Source: Polyangiaceae bacterium (GTDB lineage: Bacteria > Myxococcota_A > Polyangia > Polyangiales > Polyangiaceae). Taken from it: a stretch of 42,460 nt of DNA. The stretch's first letter is position 1. Each line of letters opens with the position of its first letter. The DNA is taken from assembly GCA_025937895.1 (NCBI GenBank), contig JAICQL010000046.1:1-42460 (forward strand). Direction: 5' to 3'. Made by a program: the position numbers and the translations under genes. Shown here piece by piece: positions 8,801 to 18,170 of this stretch. The notes under the pieces were generated by a model. It saw only the letters and a program-made list of their open reading frames with translations, had not been told where the DNA came from and did no database searches.

Positions 8801-9475
8801 TCACGCCTTTCGCGCCGGGAAAAGCGGCGTGAAGGATGGCCCCAGCCCCTGTGCGGCGGCGGGCGCGCCTGCTCCGGGGACGCGGCCCCAGACGCCGAGC
8901 AGATTGGTCAGGATGCGATACGTCAGCCCCCACACCACGTGCCCCCTCACGTCGAAGGCAGGGAACTGCCGCTGCTCTCCGTCGTGACCGGAATGGGTAA
9001 AGCTCGTGTGGGCGGCTGGGCTCAGCAAGTCCTCCAGCCTGGCCCAGACGATCGAGTCCACCTCGCGCGGGTTGGGGACGAGTTCCACGTCGTCCACCTC
9101 GCGTGACAGCGCAAAGACGAGCGGCAAGATCTCGAAGCCCGGGCCTCTGCCGCCGACTGCGCGCGCGCGGTCGAGAGCGCCGAGCCACTCGCCGTCGCGG
9201 TCCAGCCTCAGCCCGACCTCCTCCTGCGTCTCCCGCAGAGCGGTGGCGACGAGGTCCAGATCGTGCTCCTCATGGTGCCCGCCCGGCAGGGCCATGTGCC
9301 CCGACCAGGGATCACGCTCGTGCCGCGCACGCCGGATCAAGAGCAGCTCGGCGCCGGTCTCGGCGGGCCGCACGATGGCTGCCACTGCCGCGCAGCGTGC
9401 AACGCCCGGCGGGCGGCGCGCGGCGGCCTTGCCTTCATCGAGCAGTTCCCTCAAGCGCTGCAAGTCAAGACGCAT
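8801..9475 (-). CDS. NUDIX hydrolase, CoA-pyrophosphatase (NudL) type
   Basis: Predicted to hydrolyse the pyrophosphate bond of CoA or a similar nucleoside diphosphate derivative. The protein has 224 residues from the ATG at 9475 (MRLDLQRL). The frame is open to 9565, but the extra N-terminus looks non-coding. The NUDIX region contains SGHMALPGG, then ALRETQEEVGL with the metal-binding Glu residues. The spacing before REU matches the UPF0035/NudL subgroup, and the C-terminal VVWGLTYRIL resembles the VWG.T..I segment of that subgroup. The PAP2 gene lies downstream. Substrate is inferred from subfamily resemblance only. Confidence 0.85.
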   Translation of the reverse strand: MRLDLQRLRELLDEGKAAARRPPGVARCAAVAAIVRPAETGAELLLIRRARHERDPWSGHMALPGGHHEEHDLDLVATALRETQEEVGLRLDRDGEWLGALDRARAVGGRGPGFEILPLVFALSREVDDVELVPNPREVDSIVWARLEDLLSPAAHTSFTHSGHDGEQRQFPAFDVRGHVVWGLTYRILTNLLGVWGRVPGAGAPAAAQGLGPSFTPLFPARKA

Positions 9476-9567
9476 GAACACCAGTGTCCGGGCGGGAGGA
9501 CGGCACCCACATCGGGGCAAGGCCCACGACTTATCGTAGCCCAGCTGCGGCGCCCTGGAAGGCACTC

Positions 9568-9586
9568 GCCCCAGCCTTTTTGGGGC
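9568..9586. other. GCCCCA/TGGGGC hairpin in the divergent NUDIX-DUF2330 spacer
   Basis: A perfect six-base inverted repeat with a 7-base T-rich loop sits about 60 bases before the DUF2330 start. It could be a leader hairpin or protein site. It is not a terminator, because the T tract is in the loop. I found no convincing sigma-70 promoter in the 173-base spacer. Confidence 0.35.
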
Positions 9587-9648
9587 AGCTGTTTCGCCCG
9601 GGCTTGGCTATGGTTTGTCCCGTCGCCCGTCAGGGCCGAGCTCCCAAT

Positions 9649-11451
9649 ATGACCCATCGTTTCCCCTCGTTCCAAGCCGCCCGTCTCAGCACGGCACGAA
9701 AGCTGAGCTCTGGCCGCGCAGCGCTGGCCCTGGCCAGCTTGCTCGCCGTGTTCCTGCTCGCGCAGCCCTCCCGGGCTTTTCCGGGCGTTTTCGCGGGCAA
9801 GGGGCAGGCGCGCCGGATCAGCAATGCCACGCAGGTGGTGTTGCTCCAGAAGGGCGATCGTACGGTGGTCAGCGTCTGGACGGACTACGAGGGGCCGCTG
9901 GATCGCTTCGCGATCGTGCTGCCGGTGCCCTCGGACGTGAAGCTGACGGACGTGCGGACGCTCAAGCGCGATCCGATCGATCATCTGGATGAGATCACGG
10001 CGCCGCGCTTCCACGAGTTCTGGGAGAAGGACCCGTGTGAGCCGGGTGAGGCGGAGCAGGAGTGGGAGCGCGACCTCACCGTGAAGGACTCCGCCAGCAA
10101 CTTCCTCGCGGGTGGGATGCCGGATCTGAGCGGCGGCACCAAGCTGCCGCCGGAGTTGCTGCTGGAGCTGACCCCGGAGTTCAAGGATGGGGAGTACTCC
10201 TTCAAGCTGTTCCCCAAGCTGCAGTCGCTCGAGGCGTATCTCCGCGGCCGCGGCATGGCCCTGCCGCCAGGCGCCGACGCGGCGCTGGCGCAGTATGAGG
10301 GGCGCAACATGCAGATGCTGGTGGCGGACGTGGCCACCAGCAAGGTGGAGCTGGCCGGGGCGCGCCGAGCGCTGCTGTCTCCCATCCGGTTTGCTACCCG
10401 GCTGCCCTATACCTTGCCGTCCACCCTGGGCTTGCTGAGCGCGGGCGGCCCGCAAGAGCTACTGGTCTACGTGCTGCATCCGACGGATCGCTTCGAGGCC
10501 GCCAACTATCCGAACGTCTTTCCGCCCACCAACGTCAACGTCGACCCCAGCGTGAAGGAGCGCCTGGGGGACTTTTACGCTGGCATCCATGACGCGCTGC
10601 TCGCCAAAGATCCAAAAAGCGTGCTGGTGGAGTACGCCTGGCCAACGGTGAAGCTGTGCGGCGAGCCGTGTCCCAACGCACCGCTGAAGATCCACGAGTT
10701 GCTCAGCCTGGGCTCCGACGTGCTGGAGGCGGACGTCCCGGAGTCGGAGAAGAACCCCAAGCCAGCCGAGATCACCGATGTCGAGCGGGAGCAGATGAAG
10801 GGGGCAGACCGCGAGACCCGGACGCGCCTGGACGAGCAGCGTCGCGAGGTGGCGCGCCGTCAGGCCTTGCTCGCACGCAACAGCTTCGTCGTGACCCGGC
10901 TCCACCATCGCTACGACGCCAAGAAGGGCCTGCCTCAGGATCTGGAGGTGCGTTCGGCGGCCCCGGTCAAAGGTGGCATCGGTGTGCCGGTAGGGCCGAA
11001 CGCCGAGCTGCCGGGAGCAGTGGAGCCCGCAAAGGAGAACCGCCTGCAGGTGCGCTACTCCACAGCTTATCCGAGCAAGAGGGTGGTCCAGTGTGAAGCG
11101 CCGCAGCGCTGGCGCTGGGGCATTCCACCCGCAAGCTATCGCGGCCTCCGCAAGACCTGGACGGCGAGGGATCTCGCCTACAAGAAGCGCGATCGCTTCG
11201 CTCTATCGGAGGTGGTCAAGAGCGCGGTGCCCGCGCTGGGCATCGCTGCGGCTCCGGCTGCACCGGACGAAGCGCAGGCGCCTGCCAAGGCGGCGGAGGC
11301 CAAGCCCGCGGAGGAGTCGAAGAGCGGCTGCGCCATCGCAGGCGCAGGCTCGGGCGGAACCAGCACGGGCACGAGGTCCTGGCTGGGGGCTGGCGCGCTC
11401 GTGGCGCTGGGCCTCTGGCTGCGGCGCCGCGCCCCCCGCGCTCAGAGCTGA
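9649..11451 (+). CDS. DUF2330 secreted/surface protein with MYXO-CTERM-like tail
   Basis: A 600-residue exported protein of unknown function. From the ATG at 9649 it has an Arg/Lys-rich n-region, a hydrophobic core (ALASLLAVFLLA) and a likely signal peptidase site near SRAF. The body matches my memory of DUF2330 proteins (NATQVVLLQ, FAIVLPVPSDV) and has a charged stretch around 360-400. The C-terminus ends in SGCAIAG, a Gly/Ser spacer, one hydrophobic helix and a final RRR. This is the tripartite layout of MYXO-CTERM sorting signals, which lead to surface anchoring after cleavage near the Cys. Upstream in-frame starts (9484, 9610) would bury the signal peptide. The 3' end overlaps the convergent lipoprotein gene by 10 bases. 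Confidence 0.85.
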   Translation: MTHRFPSFQAARLSTARKLSSGRAALALASLLAVFLLAQPSRAFPGVFAGKGQARRISNATQVVLLQKGDRTVVSVWTDYEGPLDRFAIVLPVPSDVKLTDVRTLKRDPIDHLDEITAPRFHEFWEKDPCEPGEAEQEWERDLTVKDSASNFLAGGMPDLSGGTKLPPELLLELTPEFKDGEYSFKLFPKLQSLEAYLRGRGMALPPGADAALAQYEGRNMQMLVADVATSKVELAGARRALLSPIRFATRLPYTLPSTLGLLSAGGPQELLVYVLHPTDRFEAANYPNVFPPTNVNVDPSVKERLGDFYAGIHDALLAKDPKSVLVEYAWPTVKLCGEPCPNAPLKIHELLSLGSDVLEADVPESEKNPKPAEITDVEREQMKGADRETRTRLDEQRREVARRQALLARNSFVVTRLHHRYDAKKGLPQDLEVRSAAPVKGGIGVPVGPNAELPGAVEPAKENRLQVRYSTAYPSKRVVQCEAPQRWRWGIPPASYRGLRKTWTARDLAYKKRDRFALSEVVKSAVPALGIAAAPAAPDEAQAPAKAAEAKPAEESKSGCAIAGAGSGGTSTGTRSWLGAGALVALGLWLRRRAPRAQS

Positions 11452-12161
11452 AAGCGTACCTTGGTGGGAACCTGCTCGGGCGTGGGATAGTCGGCCGCGA
11501 GCAGCGTATCGACGATGCAATCGACAGCCTGCTCGTCGACAGGGCCCTCGGACGCGGCTCCACCGCCGAGAGCCTTGCCGCCCTCGCCAATGTAAAGGGT
11601 GATGAGCAGCGGCTGCGAGCGCTCGCCCCGGCACTCGTTGAGCCTGCGGTCCAGGCGAGCGACCACCCGCGCCACCTTGCCGGCATCCCAGACGAAGGGC
11701 GCCTTTGCCCCGCGGCGCGGGCTGAAGTCGAAGGAGTTGCGTGCGATGCCGAAGGCGCCGCCCTGAGGTGCCGGCCAACTGACAGAGCGCAGCGCATCGA
11801 ACATGCACTTCTCCGTCTGGCGTTCACCCAGGGTCGAGTCCGCCGCCCACACGTCCGCCGCTCGGCTGCGCGAGTCCACCTTGACGGCAAACTCGATGCT
11901 GCCGCCGATGAACTCCAGCCGCTGCACGCCATCCTGGATACAGGCCTCCAGGCCCTCCAGGGACTCGCGAAAGCTCTGCTCCGCAGCACGCTCATCGAGA
12001 CCGCCCAGCTCCGCGCTGGCGCCCATGGTGGGCGTCGGGGCGCGCGGGGCAGGGGGTGGAGCGGACGGTGCTGGCGCTGGCGCGGCAGGAGCAGGCGGGG
12101 TGCCACAGGCGAACCCCAGGAGCGCAGTGAGCAGACCGCTGCCGTATCGCCGCGCCAGCAT
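11442..12161 (-). CDS. Lipoprotein with AgmX/PglI-like C-terminal domain
   Basis: A 239-residue envelope protein. The N-terminus has a short signal with a possible lipobox ending GFAC, then a Pro/Ala-rich spacer. The core matches the myxobacterial AgmX/PglI C-terminal pattern: Cys (CIQDGVQRL), beta-rich segment (GSIEFAVKV), second Cys (KCMFDALRSVSW), then PAPQGG. A second weaker half follows (LNEC...VDCIVDTLL). The fold is TonB-C-like and probably periplasmic. The start was chosen at the ATG at 12161 because AAGGA sits about 6 bases before it; that ribosome site overlaps the stop of acsA, only 9 bases upstream, so the two genes are probably coupled. The adjacent TTG and GTG codons (12167, 12164) are less likely starts. 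Confidence 0.8.
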   Translation of the reverse strand: MLARRYGSGLLTALLGFACGTPPAPAAPAPAPSAPPPAPRAPTPTMGASAELGGLDERAAEQSFRESLEGLEACIQDGVQRLEFIGGSIEFAVKVDSRSRAADVWAADSTLGERQTEKCMFDALRSVSWPAPQGGAFGIARNSFDFSPRRGAKAPFVWDAGKVARVVARLDRRLNECRGERSQPLLITLYIGEGGKALGGGAASEGPVDEQAVDCIVDTLLAADYPTPEQVPTKVRFQL

Positions 12162-12170
12162 CACCAATCC

Positions 12171-14135
<1,965 letters not shown>

Positions 14136-14390
14136 GCTGGCTCCGAGGTGATCTCCCAATTGCCTAGCGCGATGGCGCGCTTTCCGGCAAACGAAATTCC
14201 TTCGCCCCGCTCCGCACGCGCAGGCTCGCATCACGCGCCCCGCGTGACAGGATCATCTATCGCACGAACGCGGTGAGAAGGGCCATACCCGTGGTTACCC
14301 ACGAGCGGCGAGGCTGCCGCGCCATCGAAGCCCGATCCCATCGAGCACTCTGAGCATCGAAACTGCCACCGTCAGTGCAAATGGCACAAC

Positions 14391-14420
14391 GGGAGCAACC
14401 AGATCAGCTCTGGTGCTCCC
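14391..14420 (-). terminator. Candidate terminator hairpin for the rpsT transcript
   Basis: GGGAGCAACCAGA and TCTGGTGCTCCC pair along 12 base pairs with a single bulged A and a 5-base loop. It lies about 90 bases past the rpsT stop. Reading leftwards, the stem is followed by GTTGTGCCATTT, which is only moderately T-rich, so it may be a transcript-end stabiliser rather than a classic intrinsic terminator. Confidence 0.5.
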
Positions 14421-14461
14421 GCATGTTCCCCCAAAGGTCGTGCCGCTGGTTCATCCTAGAG

Positions 14462-14508
14462 GCAGCGTGTCCGGCGACGGACGCTGCGGGAGGAGCCTTC
14501 CGGGAAGG
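14462..14508 (-). other. Two short hairpins directly after rpsT
   Basis: Bases 14462-14472 pair with 14479-14487 (GCAGCGTGTCC with GGACGCTGC, one or two unpaired bases). Bases 14496-14501 and 14503-14508 form CCTTCC/GGAAGG. Neither has a T tract. They probably protect the rpsT 3' end or help Rho-independent pausing. Confidence 0.4.
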
Positions 14509-14509
14509 A

Positions 14510-14782
14510 TCAGCTCTTGGCGCTGAGCTTGTTCAATGCCCGCTGCAAGCGCGAGGCGAGGCGTGCCGCGGCGTTGCGGTGCACGAGGCCCTTGCTCGCG
14601 GCACGTGCTGCGGTCTGGCTGGCAGCAGCCACCACGGCCTGCGCCGCACTGGCGTCGCCGCTGTTGATTGCTGCGCGTGCGCGCTTCACGCTGCTACGCA
14701 GCGCGCCCTGGACGAGTCGATTGCGCGCCGTGCGCCCGAGGCGCTGGCGGGCACGTTTTGCTGCAGATACGTGATTTGCCAT
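14510..14782 (-). CDS. rpsT: 30S ribosomal protein S20
   Basis: A 90-residue primary 16S-binding protein of the small subunit. It begins MANHVSAAKRARQ, is rich in Lys, Arg and Ala, and ends GLVHRNAAARLASRLQRALNKL, which matches the conserved S20 C-terminal helix. There is no strong ribosome site before the ATG (GATTTCCC). That is notable because S20 translation is known to be inefficient and autoregulated in E. coli. The small basic gene 42 bases upstream on the same strand probably shares its transcript. Confidence 0.96.
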   Translation of the reverse strand: MANHVSAAKRARQRLGRTARNRLVQGALRSSVKRARAAINSGDASAAQAVVAAASQTAARAASKGLVHRNAAARLASRLQRALNKLSAKS

Positions 14783-14824
14783 GGGAAATCTGAGTCGCTG
14801 AGTTGAAGGGCCTGACCGAGAGCC

Positions 14825-14980
14825 TCAGGGCTTCTTGGGCAAGCTGGAGTTGATGCCAGACGCAGGATCCAGCGGAAAAGAAGGCGTGCCGACGCGCTTG
14901 AGCATGCGCTTGCGCTTCACGCCCAGCTTCTGATCGCGATTGTGACGCCGCTGCTTGGTTTGTGTAGTGGGAGAAACCAT
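14825..14980 (-). CDS. Small basic protein, 51 residues, function unknown
   Basis: A short complete frame beginning MVSPTTQTKQRRHNRDQKLG and ending SSLPKKP. It is very basic in its first 32 residues (Lys/Arg clusters QRRHNRDQK, VKRKRMLKR), then has a short Pro/Ser tail. This composition suits an RNA- or ribosome-associated peptide. It lies between a five-domain S1 protein and rpsT on the same strand, and a near-consensus sigma-70 promoter sits 37-65 bases upstream. The predicted leader is about 30 bases, pyrimidine-rich and without a ribosome site. I do not recognise a named family. It could instead be a regulatory leader peptide of rpsT. Confidence 0.65.
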   Translation of the reverse strand: MVSPTTQTKQRRHNRDQKLGVKRKRMLKRVGTPSFPLDPASGINSSLPKKP

Positions 14981-15016
14981 TGAAAAAAGGCCGGGTTAGA
15001 GTAGCGAGGGGCCGGG

Positions 15017-15045
15017 ACTATGGCGACTGGGCCGGCGCTTGTCAA
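15017..15045 (-). promoter_or_regulatory. Near-consensus sigma-70 promoter for the small basic gene and rpsT
   Basis: Reading leftwards, TTGACA (15040-15045) is separated by exactly 17 bases from CATAGT (15017-15022). The -35 is a perfect match and the -10 matches 4 of 6. The predicted start is near 15010, about 30 bases before the ATG at 14980. It lies between the S1-protein stop and the small gene. Confidence 0.65.
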
Positions 15046-15079
15046 AGCGTTTCCAGCACGTTTTCCGCCGAACCAGCAA

Positions 15080-16861
15080 TTATTTCAGCTTGGCGCCCAG
15101 CAAATCACCCAGGGTGCCGAAACCACCCTCCTTGGCGAGCTGCTTGCGGTAATCGCGGTGCGCGCGGCGCTCTTCGTCCTCCGCGTGCTGCTTGATGCTG
15201 AGCTTGGGCTCCATCCGGCGTGGATCCACGTCGATCACCTTGACGTCGAGGCGAGTGCCTTCCTTGAACTTCTTGCGCAGGTCGGTGCCGCGCATCGTCC
15301 CGGTCTGCCCGGCAGGGATGAAGCCGCGCGAGCTGCGACCGGTCACCCCCAGGATGCGCACGATGACACCAGCCGACTCGGCACGCACCACCTCGGCCTG
15401 AACCGAGTTGTTCTTCAGGATCTTCTGTGCTGGCTCCTCGCGCTTGCCCTCGGGCAGCGCGACGTGCAGCGAGACCTTGCGGGCCTTGATGTCGAAGTGG
15501 TGAATCACCACGTCGATCTCGTCGCCCACGGAGACCAGCTCGCGGGCATGCTCGACCTTCTTGTAGCCGTATTGCGGAGCAGCGGTGAGATCGGACAGAT
15601 GGATCAGGCCGTCGATATCGTCATCCAGCTTCACGAAGGCGCCGAAAGGCTCCACTCTGGTGATGGTGGCCTTCAGGATCTTGCCGGTCTGATACTTGCT
15701 GCGGGCCTCCGCCCACGGATCTTCCAGCAGCGCCTTGCGGCTGAGCCAGATCTTCCCGCGCTCGTCGATCTTGGTGATCTTGACCTCTACCTCCTGGCCC
15801 GGAGAGAGCAGGTCACCGATCTTTGCCTTGGGGTCGTGGCTGGCCTCGGAGATGTGCACGAGTCCCTCTAGACCCCCCGCGTCGACCAGGGCGATGAACG
15901 CGCCCCACTCGACGACGGTGCGCACCGTGCCCTTGAGCACCTGGCCCTCGGTCAGATGCTGTAGCGCCATCTTGCGGCGCTCGTGAGCTTCCGCCTCCAG
16001 CATGGGCCGGCGCGTGACCACCACGTCGCGCGCCTTCTCGTCGCACTGGGTGACCTTGAACTCCATCACCTGCCCGAGCAATGAGGCGAAGTTGGCGTTC
16101 TGCGGATGCAGATCCATGCCCGACGCGGGCGCAAACGCCCGCAGACCCTGGATCGAGACCTCGACCCCGCCCTTGATCACGCCGGTCACCAGACCCTTGA
16201 TCAGGGTGCCGCTCTGGCTGACCTCGAGCACGAGGGCCTTCGCCGCCTCCTCGCGCAAGGGCTTGCGCGTGAGCACTACCAGACCGCCGCGCGAGCCATC
16301 ACGCAGCACCGACGCGACGAAGCGATCACCAACGGCTGGGATCAGATCATCCGGCTCCATCTCGGAGCGATCGAAGATGGCGAGCGCCTTGCCCGCGAGG
16401 TCGACCATGATCGCGCCCTCGAGCACCGCAGTGACCCGTCCAAAGACCTCTTCACCCGTGTGGAACGGCGAGCGCTCGGTCGCGGGCCTCGCATGCGGGC
16501 GGCCGCCAGCGCTGGCAGCCTCGCCGTTCGGCTTCTTCTTGCGCTTGCGACGGCGCTTCTTCTTGGTCGGGTCACCCGCCTTGGCGGCGTCATCACCCTC
16601 CGCGGCCGACGCTTCATCCCCGTCTGCTTCCGCTGCACCGCTATCAGCTGCACCGCTATCAGCTGCACCGCCATCAGCTCCCGAGCCTTCGGCAGAGGTG
16701 TCAGCCACCTCCGGAGGGGAAGCGGCGCTGCCAGCGGAGCTGGCAACATCATCGTGATGCTCGGAAGGTGAGCCCGCTGACGGGGACTCTGCACCTTCGC
16801 CCGAAGGCGAGGTGGGGGGCGTCGCGAGGCCGTCGAACGGTGCGGAAGTTTGAACAGTCAT
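15080..16861 (-). CDS. S1-domain RNA-binding protein (RpsA-like)
   Basis: A 593-residue protein with an unusual N-terminus: about 90 acidic and Ala/Ser/Gly-rich residues, then a basic patch (KKKRRRKRKKK, about 100-110). Five S1 OB-fold domains follow at roughly 137-205, 222-290, 308-378, 392-467 and 480-555. Domains 3 and 4 are the most typical (GAFIAL...GLVHISE and GAFVKL...GLIHLSD). It probably binds mRNA or ribosomes as a second S1 or S1-like factor; canonical RpsA has six domains and no such tail. The ATG at 16861 has AAGGG 7 bases upstream and its own promoter. It sits upstream of the small basic gene and rpsT, consistent with a translation role. Confidence 0.85.
   Translation of the reverse strand: MTVQTSAPFDGLATPPTSPSGEGAESPSAGSPSEHHDDVASSAGSAASPPEVADTSAEGSGADGGAADSGAADSGAAEADGDEASAAEGDDAAKAGDPTKKKRRRKRKKKPNGEAASAGGRPHARPATERSPFHTGEEVFGRVTAVLEGAIMVDLAGKALAIFDRSEMEPDDLIPAVGDRFVASVLRDGSRGGLVVLTRKPLREEAAKALVLEVSQSGTLIKGLVTGVIKGGVEVSIQGLRAFAPASGMDLHPQNANFASLLGQVMEFKVTQCDEKARDVVVTRRPMLEAEAHERRKMALQHLTEGQVLKGTVRTVVEWGAFIALVDAGGLEGLVHISEASHDPKAKIGDLLSPGQEVEVKITKIDERGKIWLSRKALLEDPWAEARSKYQTGKILKATITRVEPFGAFVKLDDDIDGLIHLSDLTAAPQYGYKKVEHARELVSVGDEIDVVIHHFDIKARKVSLHVALPEGKREEPAQKILKNNSVQAEVVRAESAGVIVRILGVTGRSSRGFIPAGQTGTMRGTDLRKKFKEGTRLDVKVIDVDPRRMEPKLSIKQHAEDEERRAHRDYRKQLAKEGGFGTLGDLLGAKLK
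16632..16676. repeat. 15-bp tandem repeat, three copies, inside the S1-protein gene
   Basis: Three units of GCTGCACCGCTATCA (one base changed in the third) encode DSGAA, DSGAA and DGGAA in the acidic N-terminal tail. The repeat may change length by slippage without breaking the frame. Confidence 0.8.
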
Positions 16862-16881
16862 GTGGGACCCTTGGGGCGTTC

Positions 16882-16910
16882 TCTATAACGCGCCTTTTCG
16901 CCCCTGCCAA
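16882..16910 (-). promoter_or_regulatory. Sigma-70-type promoter for the S1-domain gene
   Basis: Reading leftwards, TTGGCA (16905-16910, 5 of 6) is followed after exactly 17 bases by TATAGA (16882-16887, 4 of 6). The predicted transcription start is near 16875, which gives a leader of about 14 bases that still includes the AAGGG ribosome site. Confidence 0.6.
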
Positions 16911-16930
16911 CCGGAGCGGGACGCGGCAAA

Positions 16931-18037
16931 TCAGCGGGAGATGGGCAGGTGGCGGTTAACGCCACCACTGCGGTCGATATGCAGCGCGGTGCTGCCTGGC
17001 GCGACCTGGTTGATGCTCGCGAACAGCTGCTCTGCGACCTTCACGAAGGCCTCAGCAGTTGCCGAGCGCGGCGCGGCCTGCACGACGGGGATTCCGTTGT
17101 CGCCGGCGACTCGAACCGCGGGATCGATGGGGATCTGACCCAACAGCGGCGCGCGAGCCATGGCCGCCACCTTGGCGCCGCCCCCGCTGCCGAAGATCTC
17201 GTGGCGCTTGGAGCAGCCGTCGCAGACGAAATAGCTCTCGTTTTCCACGACCCCCAGCACCGGGATACCCACCTTATGAGCCATGGATACCGACTTGTAC
17301 ACGTCCTGCAGCGCCACTTCCTGAGGCGTGGTGACGATCACGGCGCCGGTGGAGCGCACACGTTGCGAGAGGGTGAGCGCGACGTCCCCCGTGCCAGGAG
17401 GCAGATCGAGGATCAGGAAGTCGAGCTCGCCCCAGGCGACATCCTTCAAAAATTGCAGCAGGGCACTGTGGAGCATCGGGCCACGCCACACGACCGCCGA
17501 GTGCGGCTCGTCGAGCAGGAAGCCGATGCTCATCAGCTTTACCCCGAAGCGCTGCAACGGCTCGATCTTCGTGCCATCGCTGGTCGGCCTGCCATTGACG
17601 CCAAACATGGTGGGGATGCTGGGACCGTAAATATCGGCATCGAGCAGGCCGACACGGTTGCCGAGACGGCTGAGCGCGAGCGACAGGTTGGTCGCCACCG
17701 TGCTCTTGCCGACCCCGCCCTTGCCGCTCATCACCAGGATGATGTTCTTGGCGCCGGGCACCGGATCATCAGCAGCGATGTTGCGCGACGCCACGTCCGC
17801 CTTCCAGCTGACGGCCAGCGGCAGACCGCCGCTGAGCGGCGCCAGCCGCTCCTCCACCAGGCGGGTCAGCTCCGCGCGATGCGGATAGGCGGGATCGGCG
17901 GCGCACAACACCACGCGCACGTTGCTGGCGTCGACGTCGAGCTCTGCCACCATGCGCAGCTCCAGCAGCGAGCCCTGGAGACCGGGGACGGAAATACCGC
18001 GGAGGGCATCGACGAGAGCTTGCTGCGAGACGGCCAT
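16931..18037 (-). CDS. Mrp/ApbC-type Fe-S cluster carrier ATPase
   Basis: A 368-residue P-loop protein that carries or inserts Fe-S clusters. It has an N-terminal MIP18/DUF59-like domain (about 1-85), then the deviant Walker A SGKGGVGKST, the LLDADIYGPSIP switch region, LILDLPPGTGD, and the family C-x2-C pair in FVCDGCSKRH that binds the bridging cluster at the dimer interface. The ATG at 18037 was chosen over a TTG at 18061 because it fits the family N-terminus (MAVSQQALVDALRGI). It is flanked by the S1 gene downstream and the pseudokinase upstream on the same strand. There is no isc/suf gene nearby. Confidence 0.94.
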   Translation of the reverse strand: MAVSQQALVDALRGISVPGLQGSLLELRMVAELDVDASNVRVVLCAADPAYPHRAELTRLVEERLAPLSGGLPLAVSWKADVASRNIAADDPVPGAKNIILVMSGKGGVGKSTVATNLSLALSRLGNRVGLLDADIYGPSIPTMFGVNGRPTSDGTKIEPLQRFGVKLMSIGFLLDEPHSAVVWRGPMLHSALLQFLKDVAWGELDFLILDLPPGTGDVALTLSQRVRSTGAVIVTTPQEVALQDVYKSVSMAHKVGIPVLGVVENESYFVCDGCSKRHEIFGSGGGAKVAAMARAPLLGQIPIDPAVRVAGDNGIPVVQAAPRSATAEAFVKVAEQLFASINQVAPGSTALHIDRSGGVNRHLPISR

Positions 18038-18170
18038 CGGCGCTGACCTACAACAAATCAACTCGAATAACGAGCGCTTCCCGCCCGCAAAATGCCGAGC
18101 AAGTTACCCGGGGCCGCTCCGGGGCCGGTCAGCGCGGTCGCGGCCGCGGGCGCTCGGGCGGCTCAGTCCG

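Larger units (their letters stand above)
14136..14509. other. Non-coding stretch between acsA and rpsT
   Basis: 374 bases without a supported gene. It should hold the acsA promoter, reading leftwards, and the 3' end of the rpsT transcript. Three inverted repeats lie in its rpsT-proximal half and are listed separately. I could not assign a convincing -35/-10 pair for acsA. Confidence 0.6.

Noticed and set aside
9451..10455. Minus-strand frame of 334 residues opposite the DUF2330 gene
   Set aside because: Gln/Arg/His-rich shadow of the opposite coding strand, with no recognisable motif.
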